NCBI GenBank assembly: GCA_035637175.1
Contig: DASPXS010000141.1
Coordinates: 1 to 16,098, forward strand
Direction: 5' to 3'
Length of the DNA stretch: 16,098 nucleotides
From: AV2 sp035637175
GTDB lineage: Bacteria; Verrucomicrobiota; Verrucomicrobiia; Limisphaerales; AV2
Under the pieces are notes generated by a model that worked only from the letters and a program-made list of their open reading frames with translations, had not been told where the DNA came from and did no database searches. Positions within the stretch are counted from its first letter, which is position 1, and the number at the start of each line of letters is the position of its first letter. This document shows positions 8,112 through 16,062 of the stretch, in pieces. Position numbers and translations under genes: made by a program.

Positions 8112-9638
8112 ATGCAACACTGGGAACTCACCAATCCGCATGCGGCGTCGGGAACTTACGTTCTGTCCGGTTGGCTTTTTCTGCGCCTGCTCGGATTGAT
8201 CTATCTGGCGGCGTTCGTTTCGTTGGGGACGCAAATTAAAGGGTTGGCGGGCAGTCAGGGCATTTTGCCCGCGCGCGACTTCCTGCTGGCCAGGCAGGGC
8301 TGGGGGCCGGCCCGCTGGTTGCAAATTCCAACGCTGTGCTGGTGGAACGCGAGTGATGGTTTTCTTCAACTGCTCTGCTGGGCCGGCGCCGCGCTGTCGC
8401 TGCTGCTCGTGGCCGGCGTCGCCCCGATTCCCGTCCTGATTTTGCTTTGGGTCGGCTACCTTTCGTTGTTCAACGCCGGCCGGATTTTTCTGGGATACCA
8501 GTGGGACATCCTGCTTTTGGAAACCGGATTTCTGGCAATCTTCGTTGCCCCGTTCGAATTGCTGCCCGCATTTCCGCCCACGACCGCGCCCTCGGGAATC
8601 ATTCTCTGGCTGCTGTGGTGGCTGGCGTTTCGACTGATGTTCTCCTCCGGGTTCGCGAAATTGCGCAGTGGCGATCGGGCCTGGCGCAACCTCACCGCGT
8701 TGAGTTGTCATTATGAGACCCAGCCGCTGCCCACCTGGATAGCCTGGTATGTGCATCAGTTGCCCGGTTGGTTCCACAAACTGTCGGTTCTCCTCATGTT
8801 TGCCATCGAGTTGGGCGCCTCGGCCTTCGTGTTCGCTCCGCCACCGGGCTGTTATGTTGCCGGCGCCGCGTTCGTGTTCCTGATGCTGCTCATCATGGCC
8901 ACGGGTAATTACTGCTTCTTCAACCTGCTCGCCATTGCCCTGTCCATTTTGCTCTTCGACGATGCCGTCTGGTGGCGGTTGGCGGAACGGTTTCTGGCAG
9001 GCGTTCGATTCCCGGCCGCCTCATCCATTTCAACCGGTTGGCCCGGTTGGACGACCATTCCCGTGGCGATTGTTATCGCTCTGTTATCCGCGGAAGCGAT
9101 GGGGCGCCTCTTTCGTGTAATGACCCGCTGGCCGAAGCCGCTGGCACAACTCATCGAATGGCTCGATCCGTTTCGTCTGGTCAATGGCTATGGTTTGTTC
9201 GCGGTGATGACAACCGAGCGGCCCGAAATCATTGTCGAAGGAAGTCATGACGGGGTCGCCTGGCACGCCTACGAATTCAAATGGAAACCGGGCGAGGCAA
9301 ACCGCCGGCCGCGCTTCGTTGCGCCGCACCAGCCGCGGTTGGACTGGCAGATGTGGTTCGCCGCGCTGAACTACTACCACAGCACGCCCTGGTTCCATTC
9401 CTTCCTGCTTCGCCTCCTGCGCAGTTCACCGGACGTGCTCGCGTTGCTGAGACGAAACCCGTTTCCGGACAAACCGCCACGATTCGTTCGCGCGGTGTTG
9501 TATGATTATCGGTTCACCGACCTGGCCACGCGGCGGGCCACCGGCGCCTGGTGGCGCCGCGAGCGTCGCGGGTTATACAGCCCGGTATTGTCGTTGCGCG
9601 ATGGTATCTGCACGCAAGGTCACTTTTCGGACCAGTAG
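8112..9638 (+). CDS. Lipase maturation factor family membrane protein (paralogue 2)
   Basis: This 508-residue protein is homologous along its whole length to the gene just upstream and arose by tandem duplication. It has the same membrane segments (WLFLRLLGLIYLAAFVSLG near the N-terminus, a segment around NYCFFNLLAIALSILLF, VAIVIALLSAEAMG) and the same C-terminal soluble domain (HQPRLDWQMWFAAL, NPFPDKPPRFVRAVLYDYRF, WWRRERRGLYSP). It lacks the roughly 45-residue loop that the REP-like element encodes in paralogue 1, so it shows the uninterrupted form. A bacterial function is not known; the fold suggests a role in membrane-associated folding or maturation of secreted enzymes. The gap of 40 bp and the shared strand suggest co-transcription with the methyltransferase and paralogue 1. 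No obvious ribosome site precedes ATG 8112, but the N-terminus aligns with that of paralogue 1. Confidence 0.88.
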   Translation: MQHWELTNPHAASGTYVLSGWLFLRLLGLIYLAAFVSLGTQIKGLAGSQGILPARDFLLARQGWGPARWLQIPTLCWWNASDGFLQLLCWAGAALSLLLVAGVAPIPVLILLWVGYLSLFNAGRIFLGYQWDILLLETGFLAIFVAPFELLPAFPPTTAPSGIILWLLWWLAFRLMFSSGFAKLRSGDRAWRNLTALSCHYETQPLPTWIAWYVHQLPGWFHKLSVLLMFAIELGASAFVFAPPPGCYVAGAAFVFLMLLIMATGNYCFFNLLAIALSILLFDDAVWWRLAERFLAGVRFPAASSISTGWPGWTTIPVAIVIALLSAEAMGRLFRVMTRWPKPLAQLIEWLDPFRLVNGYGLFAVMTTERPEIIVEGSHDGVAWHAYEFKWKPGEANRRPRFVAPHQPRLDWQMWFAALNYYHSTPWFHSFLLRLLRSSPDVLALLRRNPFPDKPPRFVRAVLYDYRFTDLATRRATGAWWRRERRGLYSPVLSLRDGICTQGHFSDQ

Positions 9639-9650
9639 GGATCGCCGCAC

Positions 9651-9680
9651 GGTAGTGGCACGGGCGTCCCGCCCCTGTGT
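9651..9680. repeat. Degenerate REP-like hairpin in the convergent gap
   Basis: GGGCG-TCC-CGCCC at 9662-9674, flanked by CAC (9659-9661) and GTG (9677-9679), resembles GGGCGTCTCGCCC in the element at 7395-7407. It lies in the 101-bp gap between the convergent lipase-maturation-factor and enolase genes, where it could also act as a bidirectional transcript-end structure. It has no U-tract. Confidence 0.45.
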
Positions 9681-9739
9681 CCTGGGGCCATCAAAGGCGG
9701 TGATCCACCTTGCCCCTGCCCCGGCCGCACGAGTCCGGT

Positions 9740-11029
<1,290 letters not shown>

Positions 11030-11037
11030 AAATCTGT

Positions 11038-11406
11038 TCAGGTTTGCAACACGCGCTGCACCTCGGCCCACACCTGATCGAGCGGTTGGGTCTTGTGCAG
11101 GTAACCGTCGGCCCCTTTTTGGCGCGCCTCCTGCAGGGTTTTCTCGTCCAGCCGGATTCCGGAAAAAAGGATGATCGGAAGGGCGGAACGAGTTTTCTTC
11201 ATCGGCTCCAAAAGGTCCAACCCGCTCATTGGCTCGTCGAGGTTGATATCAAGAATCACCAGATGTATCGGCAGTTCGGTGACCCGTCGCAGCGCCTCGG
11301 CGCCGGTGCTCGCGGTTGTCACCGTGCAGCCCTGGCGCTTGAAAAAGATGGACAACAATTCCCGTGTGGGGACTTCGTCGTCCACCACCAGAATGTGTTC
11401 ATTCAT
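11038..11406 (-). CDS. Single-domain response regulator (CheY/Spo0F-like receiver)
   Basis: This 122-residue protein is a bare receiver domain without an output domain. The phosphorylation apparatus is complete: acidic pair D9/D10 (ILVVDDE), phosphoacceptor D53 (VILDINL), S82 (ILFSG) and K105 (YLHKT). Such proteins act by protein contact, as phosphorelay intermediates or as CheY-like signals. No histidine kinase is in the window. The gene is 8 bp upstream of eno, an unusual but clear operon-like arrangement. A promoter-like pair ends only six bases before the ATG, and no Shine-Dalgarno sequence is seen. The start also overlaps the stop of a possible small upstream ORF in an ATGA arrangement. 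Confidence 0.92.
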   Translation of the reverse strand: MNEHILVVDDEVPTRELLSIFFKRQGCTVTTASTGAEALRRVTELPIHLVILDINLDEPMSGLDLLEPMKKTRSALPIILFSGIRLDEKTLQEARQKGADGYLHKTQPLDQVWAEVQRVLQT

Positions 11407-11597
11407 AGGTCGTATTTATTCAGCCGTGGCCGGAAACGCAAGCGGAACGCTCGGCCGGAATGAATGATTTCCCCTAACGTTGCATAAAATTCCCGTGACA
11501 ACCTTTTGTTGCATATGCAACAAAAGGTTGTCACGGGCGTTTCGAGGGATCGACAGACGGTCATTTCCAGTGGTCGTTCGCAAGCGGCACAAATCAT
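11403..11597 (-). CDS. Possible small zinc-ribbon protein with two CxxC knuckles
   Basis: This 64-residue ORF begins MICAACERPLEM and later has FCCICNKRLSREF. The two matching knuckles (CAACERPL and CCICNKRL, CxxCxxxL in each) are about 22 residues apart, the usual spacing of a four-cysteine zinc ribbon. The stop TGA overlaps the ATG of the response regulator as ATGA, a classic sign of coupled translation. Against it, third-position GC is only about half, with codons such as CGA, CTA, TTA and ATA, and the second knuckle is encoded by the right part of a perfect palindrome. A promoter-like pair for the regulator also lies inside it. It may therefore be chance. A TTG at 11603 is an alternative start. 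Confidence 0.3.
   Translation of the reverse strand: MICAACERPLEMTVCRSLETPVTTFCCICNKRLSREFYATLGEIIHSGRAFRLRFRPRLNKYDL
11413..11441 (-). promoter_or_regulatory. Candidate promoter of the response regulator-eno operon
   Basis: On the minus strand TTGCGT (11441-11436), a 17-bp spacer and TAAATA (11418-11413) resemble a sigma-70 promoter. The -10 box ends six bases before ATG 11406, so transcription would start at or next to the start codon and give a leaderless mRNA. This is inferred from spacing alone. Confidence 0.4.
11487..11542 (-). terminator. Perfect 46-bp spacer-less palindrome, possible terminator
   Basis: The two 23-bp arms, 11492-11514 (CCCGTGACAACC to GTTGCAT) and 11515-11537, are exact reverse complements with no spacer. 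Three further A/T pairs lie outside two mismatches. On the minus strand the structure follows the gene ending at 11713 and is followed by AATTTTAT, so it could end that transcript before the regulator promoter. The lack of a loop is unusual for a terminator; a cruciform, a dimer-binding site or a mobile palindromic unit are alternatives. Confidence 0.45.
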
Positions 11598-11712
11598 CAG
11601 CAATGGCCTGTCAGGTAAGACTCAAATTGCAACCTCGGTACCCATTATTGAAACAATAGGGCGCCGGCGGCTTCGCGGGGTCGGAGTCACAACGACGCGG
11701 TCCTGGCTGCTA
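11538..11712. other. Intergenic stretch downstream of the 11713 gene
   Basis: The gap between the regulator gene and the gene ending at 11713 is 306 bp. Its left part holds the promoter-like pair, the 46-bp palindrome and most of the possible CxxC ORF. In the remainder only a small imperfect hairpin is seen at 11641-11661 (TATTG-AAA-CAATA with flanking CCC/GGG). No RNA gene is recognised. Confidence 0.4.
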
Positions 11713-12552
11713 CTACTTGATCACCAGATTTTGCACCCAGTTGTCCGGTGTCGTTTTGCCGATCCAAAACGCTTCGCCCACGCCCACGAGGGGCGGATTG
11801 GAGTCCCACTTTTGGGGATCGTATTCGGAAATCACATATTTTTGGCGATCACGGTCGAAAAAATGGACCACATCGCCCACACTGATGGGGAAGCCAAGGT
11901 CGGTATGCAGCCGTCCCGGCTTGGGGATTTGTGAACTGCGAATGGAAAAACCGGCGGCGATGGGGAGCAACAGATTTCCCTGCATCACGTCGCCGCTGAA
12001 GGTGACAGTCTTGGAATCGGAAGTCGGGTTGAAAAAAATGGCCCCTTCACCGGGCACCAGGGTTTCGTCCGGATGGATCCATTTGCCTGCGCGGACGGCG
12101 TTCTCCGTGAGCCTGAACAACTGCGTGTCGAACTTGTTGAGCGTCGTGCCCTCGGGCATGCCCGAAAGAATCGAGCTGACGGTGTTGGAGGGGGCGTGCA
12201 GGGGATTGGCGATCATCGAGTAACCCGGCGGCAGGTTGATGGTTGCGTAGCCGACCGCGTTCTCGGAAACAACCGTTCCCGCCAACACGCGATAAAAACG
12301 GTAACTGAACCTGGATGCCTCCGCGTCCACGTAATCGACCGGTTCACCGCTCGATTTGCCCTCGGCCAACGGCAGCCAGGTTTGCAGATCGAGGGAGGCT
12401 TGAATCCGATAACCAGCGCCTTTCGGGATCTGAAATTGGAACTGAAACGGTCCGTAGGGAACGCGAACGACCGAACCAAGGCGCGGCGGCGACAACATCG
12501 CGGCTCTGTCGCTTTTTCCAAAAAGACTGCTGAGAATGTTTTTGCGTGCCAT
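11713..12552 (-). CDS. Protein of unknown function with a verrucomicrobial Ig-like module
   Basis: This 279-residue protein is not recognised as a named family. ATG 12552 (MARKNILSSLFGKSD) is chosen; the in-frame upstream start at 12597 adds only 15 unconvincing residues. Residues about 45-95 (GYRIQASLDLQTWLPLAEG, then FSYRFYRV) form the short beta module often found at the C-terminus of exported Verrucomicrobiota proteins, here near the N-terminus. The rest is a beta-rich segment containing LPPGYSMIANPLHAPSNTV, TLNKFDTQLFRL and GEGAIFFNP, and ending near VGVGEAFWIGK, a pattern seen in secreted proteins of the same phylum. No clear signal peptide is visible, which is odd for such a module. 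It may be a fragment of a larger gene, reach export by another route, or be cytoplasmic. It lies 89 bp downstream of miaE on the same strand. Confidence 0.7.
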   Translation of the reverse strand: MARKNILSSLFGKSDRAAMLSPPRLGSVVRVPYGPFQFQFQIPKGAGYRIQASLDLQTWLPLAEGKSSGEPVDYVDAEASRFSYRFYRVLAGTVVSENAVGYATINLPPGYSMIANPLHAPSNTVSSILSGMPEGTTLNKFDTQLFRLTENAVRAGKWIHPDETLVPGEGAIFFNPTSDSKTVTFSGDVMQGNLLLPIAAGFSIRSSQIPKPGRLHTDLGFPISVGDVVHFFDRDRQKYVISEYDPQKWDSNPPLVGVGEAFWIGKTTPDNWVQNLVIK

Positions 12553-12584
12553 GTGTTGGCCCGTCCCAGTCGGACCGGACAATA

Positions 12585-12613
12585 TTCTTACGACCATCCG
12601 CCGGTTTTGGCAA
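12585..12613 (-). promoter_or_regulatory. Weak candidate promoter for the 11713-12552 gene
   Basis: On the minus strand TTGCCA (12613-12608), 17 bp and TAAGAA (12590-12585) form a passable sigma-70-like pair in the 89-bp gap after miaE. It would give a leader of roughly 25 bases before ATG 12552. This is pattern matching only; read-through from miaE is equally possible. Confidence 0.25.
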
Positions 12614-12641
12614 CAGCTTGAATTAAAATTGTCGTGGGAAC

Positions 12642-13214
12642 CTAATGCAACATGGGCCGCGGATTGGGCTCGCGAATCAGTTTCGCCTCCAGGTCGAGGT
12701 AGAAATCGAGCCGCCGGTCTGTTTCCGCGTCATCAATTCCCCGGGCCATCAGGAGGTAGGCCGCGTAATGGTTCCCTTCCGATTCCACGAGACCCGCGTA
12801 AAATTTCGCGAGATCGGCGTCCCGGGACTCAAGCTCGCGCGCGAGGACCTGGAATTTTTCGCAACTGCGCCCTTCGATGAGCGCGCAGCAAATCAAGTGA
12901 TCGATGACCTGGTGGCGTTGGCCGCTGCGGATGGATTTCATCAAACCGGAAATCCACGGGCTGGGATAGGGTTGGCCGAAGGGGATGCCGCGGCGTTCGA
13001 GCAGATCGAGCACGAGTTGGAAATGTTGCAGTTCCTCGATGGCGATGGCGTTGAGTTCCCCGACGCGGGGATACAAATCACGGTATTTTTCCAGGTTCAA
13101 CGCGGTGGTGGCCGCCTTGCGCTCCAGATGCGCGTGGTCCACCAGCACGGCCGGAAGGTCGGAGACCACCTTCGGCAGCCAATCGGCCGGGATTTTCTCG
13201 CGGAACAGCAGCAT
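12642..13214 (-). CDS. miaE: tRNA-(ms2io6A37)-hydroxylase MiaE
   Basis: MiaE is a non-haem diiron monooxygenase. It hydroxylates the isopentenyl group of ms2i6A at position 37 of tRNAs that read UNN codons, using oxygen, and it works in the cytoplasm. The 190-residue length fits the family. The four-helix-bundle ligands are visible: E31 (HLERKAA), E61 and H64 in EELQHF, E114 (ALIEGRSCEKF), and E146 and H149 in ESEGNHY. IAIEELQHFQLVLDLLERRGI and the end of the ligand helix match MiaE rather than ferritin. The gene starts 7 bp after the stop of the large membrane-anchored protein gene, so the two are probably co-transcribed, though no functional link is evident. No miaA or miaB gene is in the window. 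Confidence 0.92.
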   Translation of the reverse strand: MLLFREKIPADWLPKVVSDLPAVLVDHAHLERKAATTALNLEKYRDLYPRVGELNAIAIEELQHFQLVLDLLERRGIPFGQPYPSPWISGLMKSIRSGQRHQVIDHLICCALIEGRSCEKFQVLARELESRDADLAKFYAGLVESEGNHYAAYLLMARGIDDAETDRRLDFYLDLEAKLIREPNPRPMLH

Positions 13215-13221
13215 GCAGAAA

Positions 13222-14934
13222 TTACTTTGTTGTGATCCCGACCAGGTTGGTTCCCGGATGCTTCACCAGGACCAGCCGGTTGCTGTTCAAAACGGCCTCC
13301 AAAGCGCCCAGAGCCGTGACATTTTCAAACCGAAGGGTGACCGGTGGAAAGGACCGACGGCCCACCGCCGGGTCCATCTCCACCCGAACGCCGGCCGTCC
13401 GCGCCAGAATCTCAATCACATCCGGCACCGGCGCATCCTCGAATTGCACTCTCTGCAGGACCTCCGCGTCGGGAGCCGGGCTGGGCTCCCCCGGCTCAGC
13501 TAGGCGCGGCCAGACTGCATCGCGGCCATCCCAAATACTGGAGTACCTTTTCCAGGCGGCGACCGGCACAGGATTGCCGCCGTCGTCCGCGCCGTCCGCG
13601 CCCACGGAATACAGCCGGAACGAACCGCCCGGCTCGAGGCGATAACGCAAGGGTTGGCCGTTCATGTAATCCACTGGAACAGCGGCCAGAAATTCCGGGG
13701 CCAGCGATTCGAGGTCCGGCGGAAGCCTGCCGTGTCGAAGCTGGTAACGTTGCAGTGCAATGGCGGCAATCATGAGGCTGCGTTGCGTTTCCTGACGCAT
13801 GATGGTTTCGTATGCACCGCGAAAGTCGGCCCGGGCCGCTCCGCTCAGCGCATAGCGAATGGAATCGAATGCGCCGAGGCGTGCCTCGATTCCGTCGTAG
13901 GTGGCGTTGAGTTCACTCAACACGCTCAGCCACGATTTTTCCGACCGGGCCCGCCGGATCGCCTCGAGCTCTCGTTGTGTACTTTCCAAGTAAAACAATT
14001 CGTCCTGTTCTGCCCAAGCGACGCGCCAGAACGGCTCAAGGATGTGCTCCTCAAACACGGCCTTGAAACTCGGCCCGGTGGCGGGCGGCAGCATCACGGC
14101 GGTCCGGGCTTGTTTCAGCCCGTTGCTCCGCGCACCCTCGAACAGTTCCAGGATGTGTGCCCGCTGCATCTCGATGGTCCGCGGCATTTTCTCCAGGAAC
14201 GCAATCCGCTCCCACTCCCCCTGCAGTTCGGCCAGTTGCGGTTCGGTCCACCCGGGCGACTGTAACGCCGCCCAGGTAACGCCAAAGCCCAGGCCCCCGA
14301 TGGCGGCGCGAATCATCTGATTTAGGAAGTTGAGATCGTCCTGGTGGAGCCGGGACAAACTCGCCAACGAGAGGACAGCGCCTTGCGCGGCCGGAAGGTC
14401 GCCGTCGTGGAGTTGGCCGAGGACATCACCAGCCAGCCATTGGGCTGCCGCCCGCTTTTGCACGAAGTTCCCCGGGCCGGCGGCGCGGTAATTATTAATG
14501 CTGGAATCTGCCGGCCGTTGCACCGCCGCGCGTATCGCGTCCAGGTCCTCGCGCGCCGATTCCAATTCCGAGGTCACTTGCTCCCAGGACGAAGTGGTTC
14601 GGGGGCGGCCTCCGACAAGGTTTGTTTCCATCCACTGTGGGCGGGCTTCACCCGGCGCGGTGAAGTTGAGTTCCACAAAATGGCCCGGGTTGAAGGACCG
14701 GCCCCGCAATCGGCCGACGGCCGCAATCAACTCGTCCAAATTCGTGTCGTGCGGTGCCGGTGGCGGTGCCAGTTCGTCGATGCCAAATTTCTCGCCCTGG
14801 GCGGTCATGCGCGTTTTCCATTGCTGCAAGGATTCCTTGCCTCGAGTGTGGCTGAGCCACAACAGGGCCCCGAGCACAAACAGACCGGCCCCGAGGATCA
14901 ACAGGATTTTGCGGAAGGCGCCCGGCCTGCTCAT
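13222..14934 (-). CDS. Membrane-anchored protein with pseudopilin-like and secretin-N/STN-like segments
   Basis: This protein has 570 residues from ATG 14934 (MSRPGAFRKI, then a membrane helix at about 9-28). The frame is open further upstream, but that part is antisense to the cupin gene and is rejected. The large middle region is mostly helical and unrecognised. Residues about 385-453 (IAAIALQRYQLRHGRLPPDL, then FLAAVPVDYMNGQPLRYRL and YSVGADGADDGG) resemble the globular end of type II secretion major pseudopilins, including the acidic loop, but without the N-terminal prepilin signal. A Pro-rich linker follows. Residues about 493-570 (VQFEDAPVPDVIEILARTAG, then VTLRFENVTALGALEAVL) resemble the STN/secretin N-domain fold. 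It probably faces the periplasm. The role is unknown. It is 7 bp upstream of miaE and divergent from the cupin gene, with a 78-bp gap between them. Confidence 0.8.
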   Translation of the reverse strand: MSRPGAFRKILLILGAGLFVLGALLWLSHTRGKESLQQWKTRMTAQGEKFGIDELAPPPAPHDTNLDELIAAVGRLRGRSFNPGHFVELNFTAPGEARPQWMETNLVGGRPRTTSSWEQVTSELESAREDLDAIRAAVQRPADSSINNYRAAGPGNFVQKRAAAQWLAGDVLGQLHDGDLPAAQGAVLSLASLSRLHQDDLNFLNQMIRAAIGGLGFGVTWAALQSPGWTEPQLAELQGEWERIAFLEKMPRTIEMQRAHILELFEGARSNGLKQARTAVMLPPATGPSFKAVFEEHILEPFWRVAWAEQDELFYLESTQRELEAIRRARSEKSWLSVLSELNATYDGIEARLGAFDSIRYALSGAARADFRGAYETIMRQETQRSLMIAAIALQRYQLRHGRLPPDLESLAPEFLAAVPVDYMNGQPLRYRLEPGGSFRLYSVGADGADDGGNPVPVAAWKRYSSIWDGRDAVWPRLAEPGEPSPAPDAEVLQRVQFEDAPVPDVIEILARTAGVRVEMDPAVGRRSFPPVTLRFENVTALGALEAVLNSNRLVLVKHPGTNLVGITTK

Positions 14935-15012
14935 GCGGCCATCTCTACCATCCGGCCGGACCGGTGGCGATTGCGTTCTTGCAATTTCCGCCCAGGGGCG
15001 TTGGATGAATTC

Positions 15013-15345
15013 ATGTTTCCCTACGTAACACTCGCCAAAGACAAGTCCTGGCAGCCCGGCCCCTACGAAGGCGTCGAACTGCTCGTGTTGCACAAGAACG
15101 AAACGACCGGGGGCGTCACCATCCTGCGCAAGTTCCACGCCGGCGTGACCGTGCCCGCTCACATCCACCCGCTGGCAAACGAATCCGCTTATGTCCTCTC
15201 CGGTGATTGGGAAGAGGGTGGCGCAGTTTACACCACGGGCGCCTTCTTCCACGCGCCCAAAGGCGTCCAACACGGGCCGCACCACGCCAAGACCGAGGTC
15301 GTCAGTCTCACGGTGTTTGACGGGCCGTTGACCGTCGCGCAGTAG
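15013..15345 (+). CDS. Small single-domain cupin, anti-sigma ChrR-like or dioxygenase-like
   Basis: This 110-residue protein is a single beta-barrel with both cupin motifs intact. Motif 1 starts at GVTVPAHIHPLANE and ends YVLSG, fitting G-x5-HxH-x4-E-x6-G. Motif 2 is GAFFHAPKGVQHGPHH, fitting G-x5-PxG-x2-H-x3 with His in place of the usual final Asn. The two His and one Glu of motif 1, with the His of motif 2, would bind a divalent metal. Small cupins like this act as dioxygenases, isomerases or sensor domains, and the substrate cannot be told. ATG 15013 (MFPYVTLAKDKSW) is chosen; an in-frame TTG at 15001 is possible. A much longer upstream frame is antisense to the membrane-anchored protein gene and is not used. 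There is no signal peptide. Confidence 0.88.
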   Translation: MFPYVTLAKDKSWQPGPYEGVELLVLHKNETTGGVTILRKFHAGVTVPAHIHPLANESAYVLSGDWEEGGAVYTTGAFFHAPKGVQHGPHHAKTEVVSLTVFDGPLTVAQ

Positions 15346-15408
15346 GCGCGGGCGCAGCGCCGCGAAATCAACAGCCAGTCCGGCTGTCATTCGCCGCGGG
15401 TTTTGCAT

Positions 15409-15437
15409 TTGCCTCATGCCCCGAATCTGCTTACTAT
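15409..15437 (+). promoter_or_regulatory. Candidate promoter of the Hcp-like gene
   Basis: TTGCCT (15409-15414), a 17-bp spacer and TACTAT (15432-15437) make a good sigma-70-like pair. The -10 box ends six bases before ATG 15444, so the transcript would be leaderless or nearly so. The geometry is the same as that before the response regulator gene at 11406. Confidence 0.45.
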
Positions 15438-15443
15438 CAGGCC

Positions 15444-16016
15444 ATGAAGTTTCTTACGAAGGGACTGCTTTTTCCCGTTTTGCTGAGTGGTCTGCTGTTG
15501 CCCGCGCAACGCTCTCTTGCCGCCGTGGACATGTTTCTGAAGCTCGTTGACAGCAACGGGCAGGTCATCGAAGGCGAGTCAATGGACAAGCAACATGCGA
15601 AAGAAATTGTGGCGCTGAGTTTCTCGCAAGGCATGAGCGTCGCGATCTCCGCGCCGAGTGGTGGCGGCGGTAGTACCGCCGGCAAGGCGTCTTTTTCGGA
15701 TCTTGCCATCACCAAGATCACCGACAAAGCCACGCCGTTACTCTATCTTTATGCCGCGCAAGGCAAACACCTCCAGCAGGCGGTGCTCACGATTCGCAAC
15801 AGCGGTGCCACGCCGTTTGAATTCTACCGTATCACCCTGACCGACGTGATTATCTCCGGCGTTCAAACGAGCGGTTCGTCCGGCGGCGACCGGCCGGCCG
15901 AGAGCCTCACCCTCAACTTTGTCAAAATCGAGTGGCGCTACGTCCCGCAAAATCCCGACGGCAGCGCCGGAACGCCGATTGTCACGACGTGGGACCTTGC
16001 CACGAACACGCCGTGA
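15444..16016 (+). CDS. hcp: Hcp family (type VI tube-like) protein with a Sec signal peptide
   Basis: This 190-residue protein has a clear signal peptide (MKFLTKGLLFPVLLSGLLL, cleavage after SLA at about 26) ahead of a complete Hcp domain. Family landmarks in order are DMFLKLVDSNG, GESMDKQHAKEIVALSFSQG, GKASFSDLAITKITDKATP, LLYLYAAQGKHLQQAVLTIR, YRITLTDVIISGVQTSG, ESLTLNFVKIEWRYVPQNPDG and a final WDLATN. Classical Hcp forms hexameric rings stacked in the type VI tail and has no signal peptide, because the tube assembles in the cytoplasm. Here the mature protein would be periplasmic or extracellular. No sheath, baseplate, VgrG or ClpV gene is nearby. It may be a self-assembling secreted protein of another function. 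A second exported-looking gene begins 46 bp downstream. Confidence 0.9.
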   Translation: MKFLTKGLLFPVLLSGLLLPAQRSLAAVDMFLKLVDSNGQVIEGESMDKQHAKEIVALSFSQGMSVAISAPSGGGGSTAGKASFSDLAITKITDKATPLLYLYAAQGKHLQQAVLTIRNSGATPFEFYRITLTDVIISGVQTSGSSGGDRPAESLTLNFVKIEWRYVPQNPDGSAGTPIVTTWDLATNTP

Positions 16017-16052
16017 GCCGGTTTTCGCCGCGCCGCTGTTTGCCTTCCAGAC

Positions 16053-16057
16053 AGGAA
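16053..16057 (+). promoter_or_regulatory. Shine-Dalgarno site of the right-edge gene
   Basis: AGGAA lies five bases before ATG 16063 and supports that start as a real translation start. Confidence 0.55.
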
Positions 16058-16062
16058 AACCC

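Noticed and set aside
13471..13496. GC-rich hairpin (GGGAGCC/GGCTCCC) considered as a repeat or terminator
   Set aside because: It lies inside a gene, encodes the Pro-rich linker of the protein, and has no second copy in the window.
14344..15012. Upstream in-frame extension of the cupin ORF
   Set aside because: The extension is antisense to the membrane-anchored protein gene and carries no domain. The cupin fold is complete from 15013.
14935..15417. N-terminal extension of the membrane-anchored protein ORF
   Set aside because: It is antisense to the cupin gene. ATG 14934 sits directly before the membrane helix.
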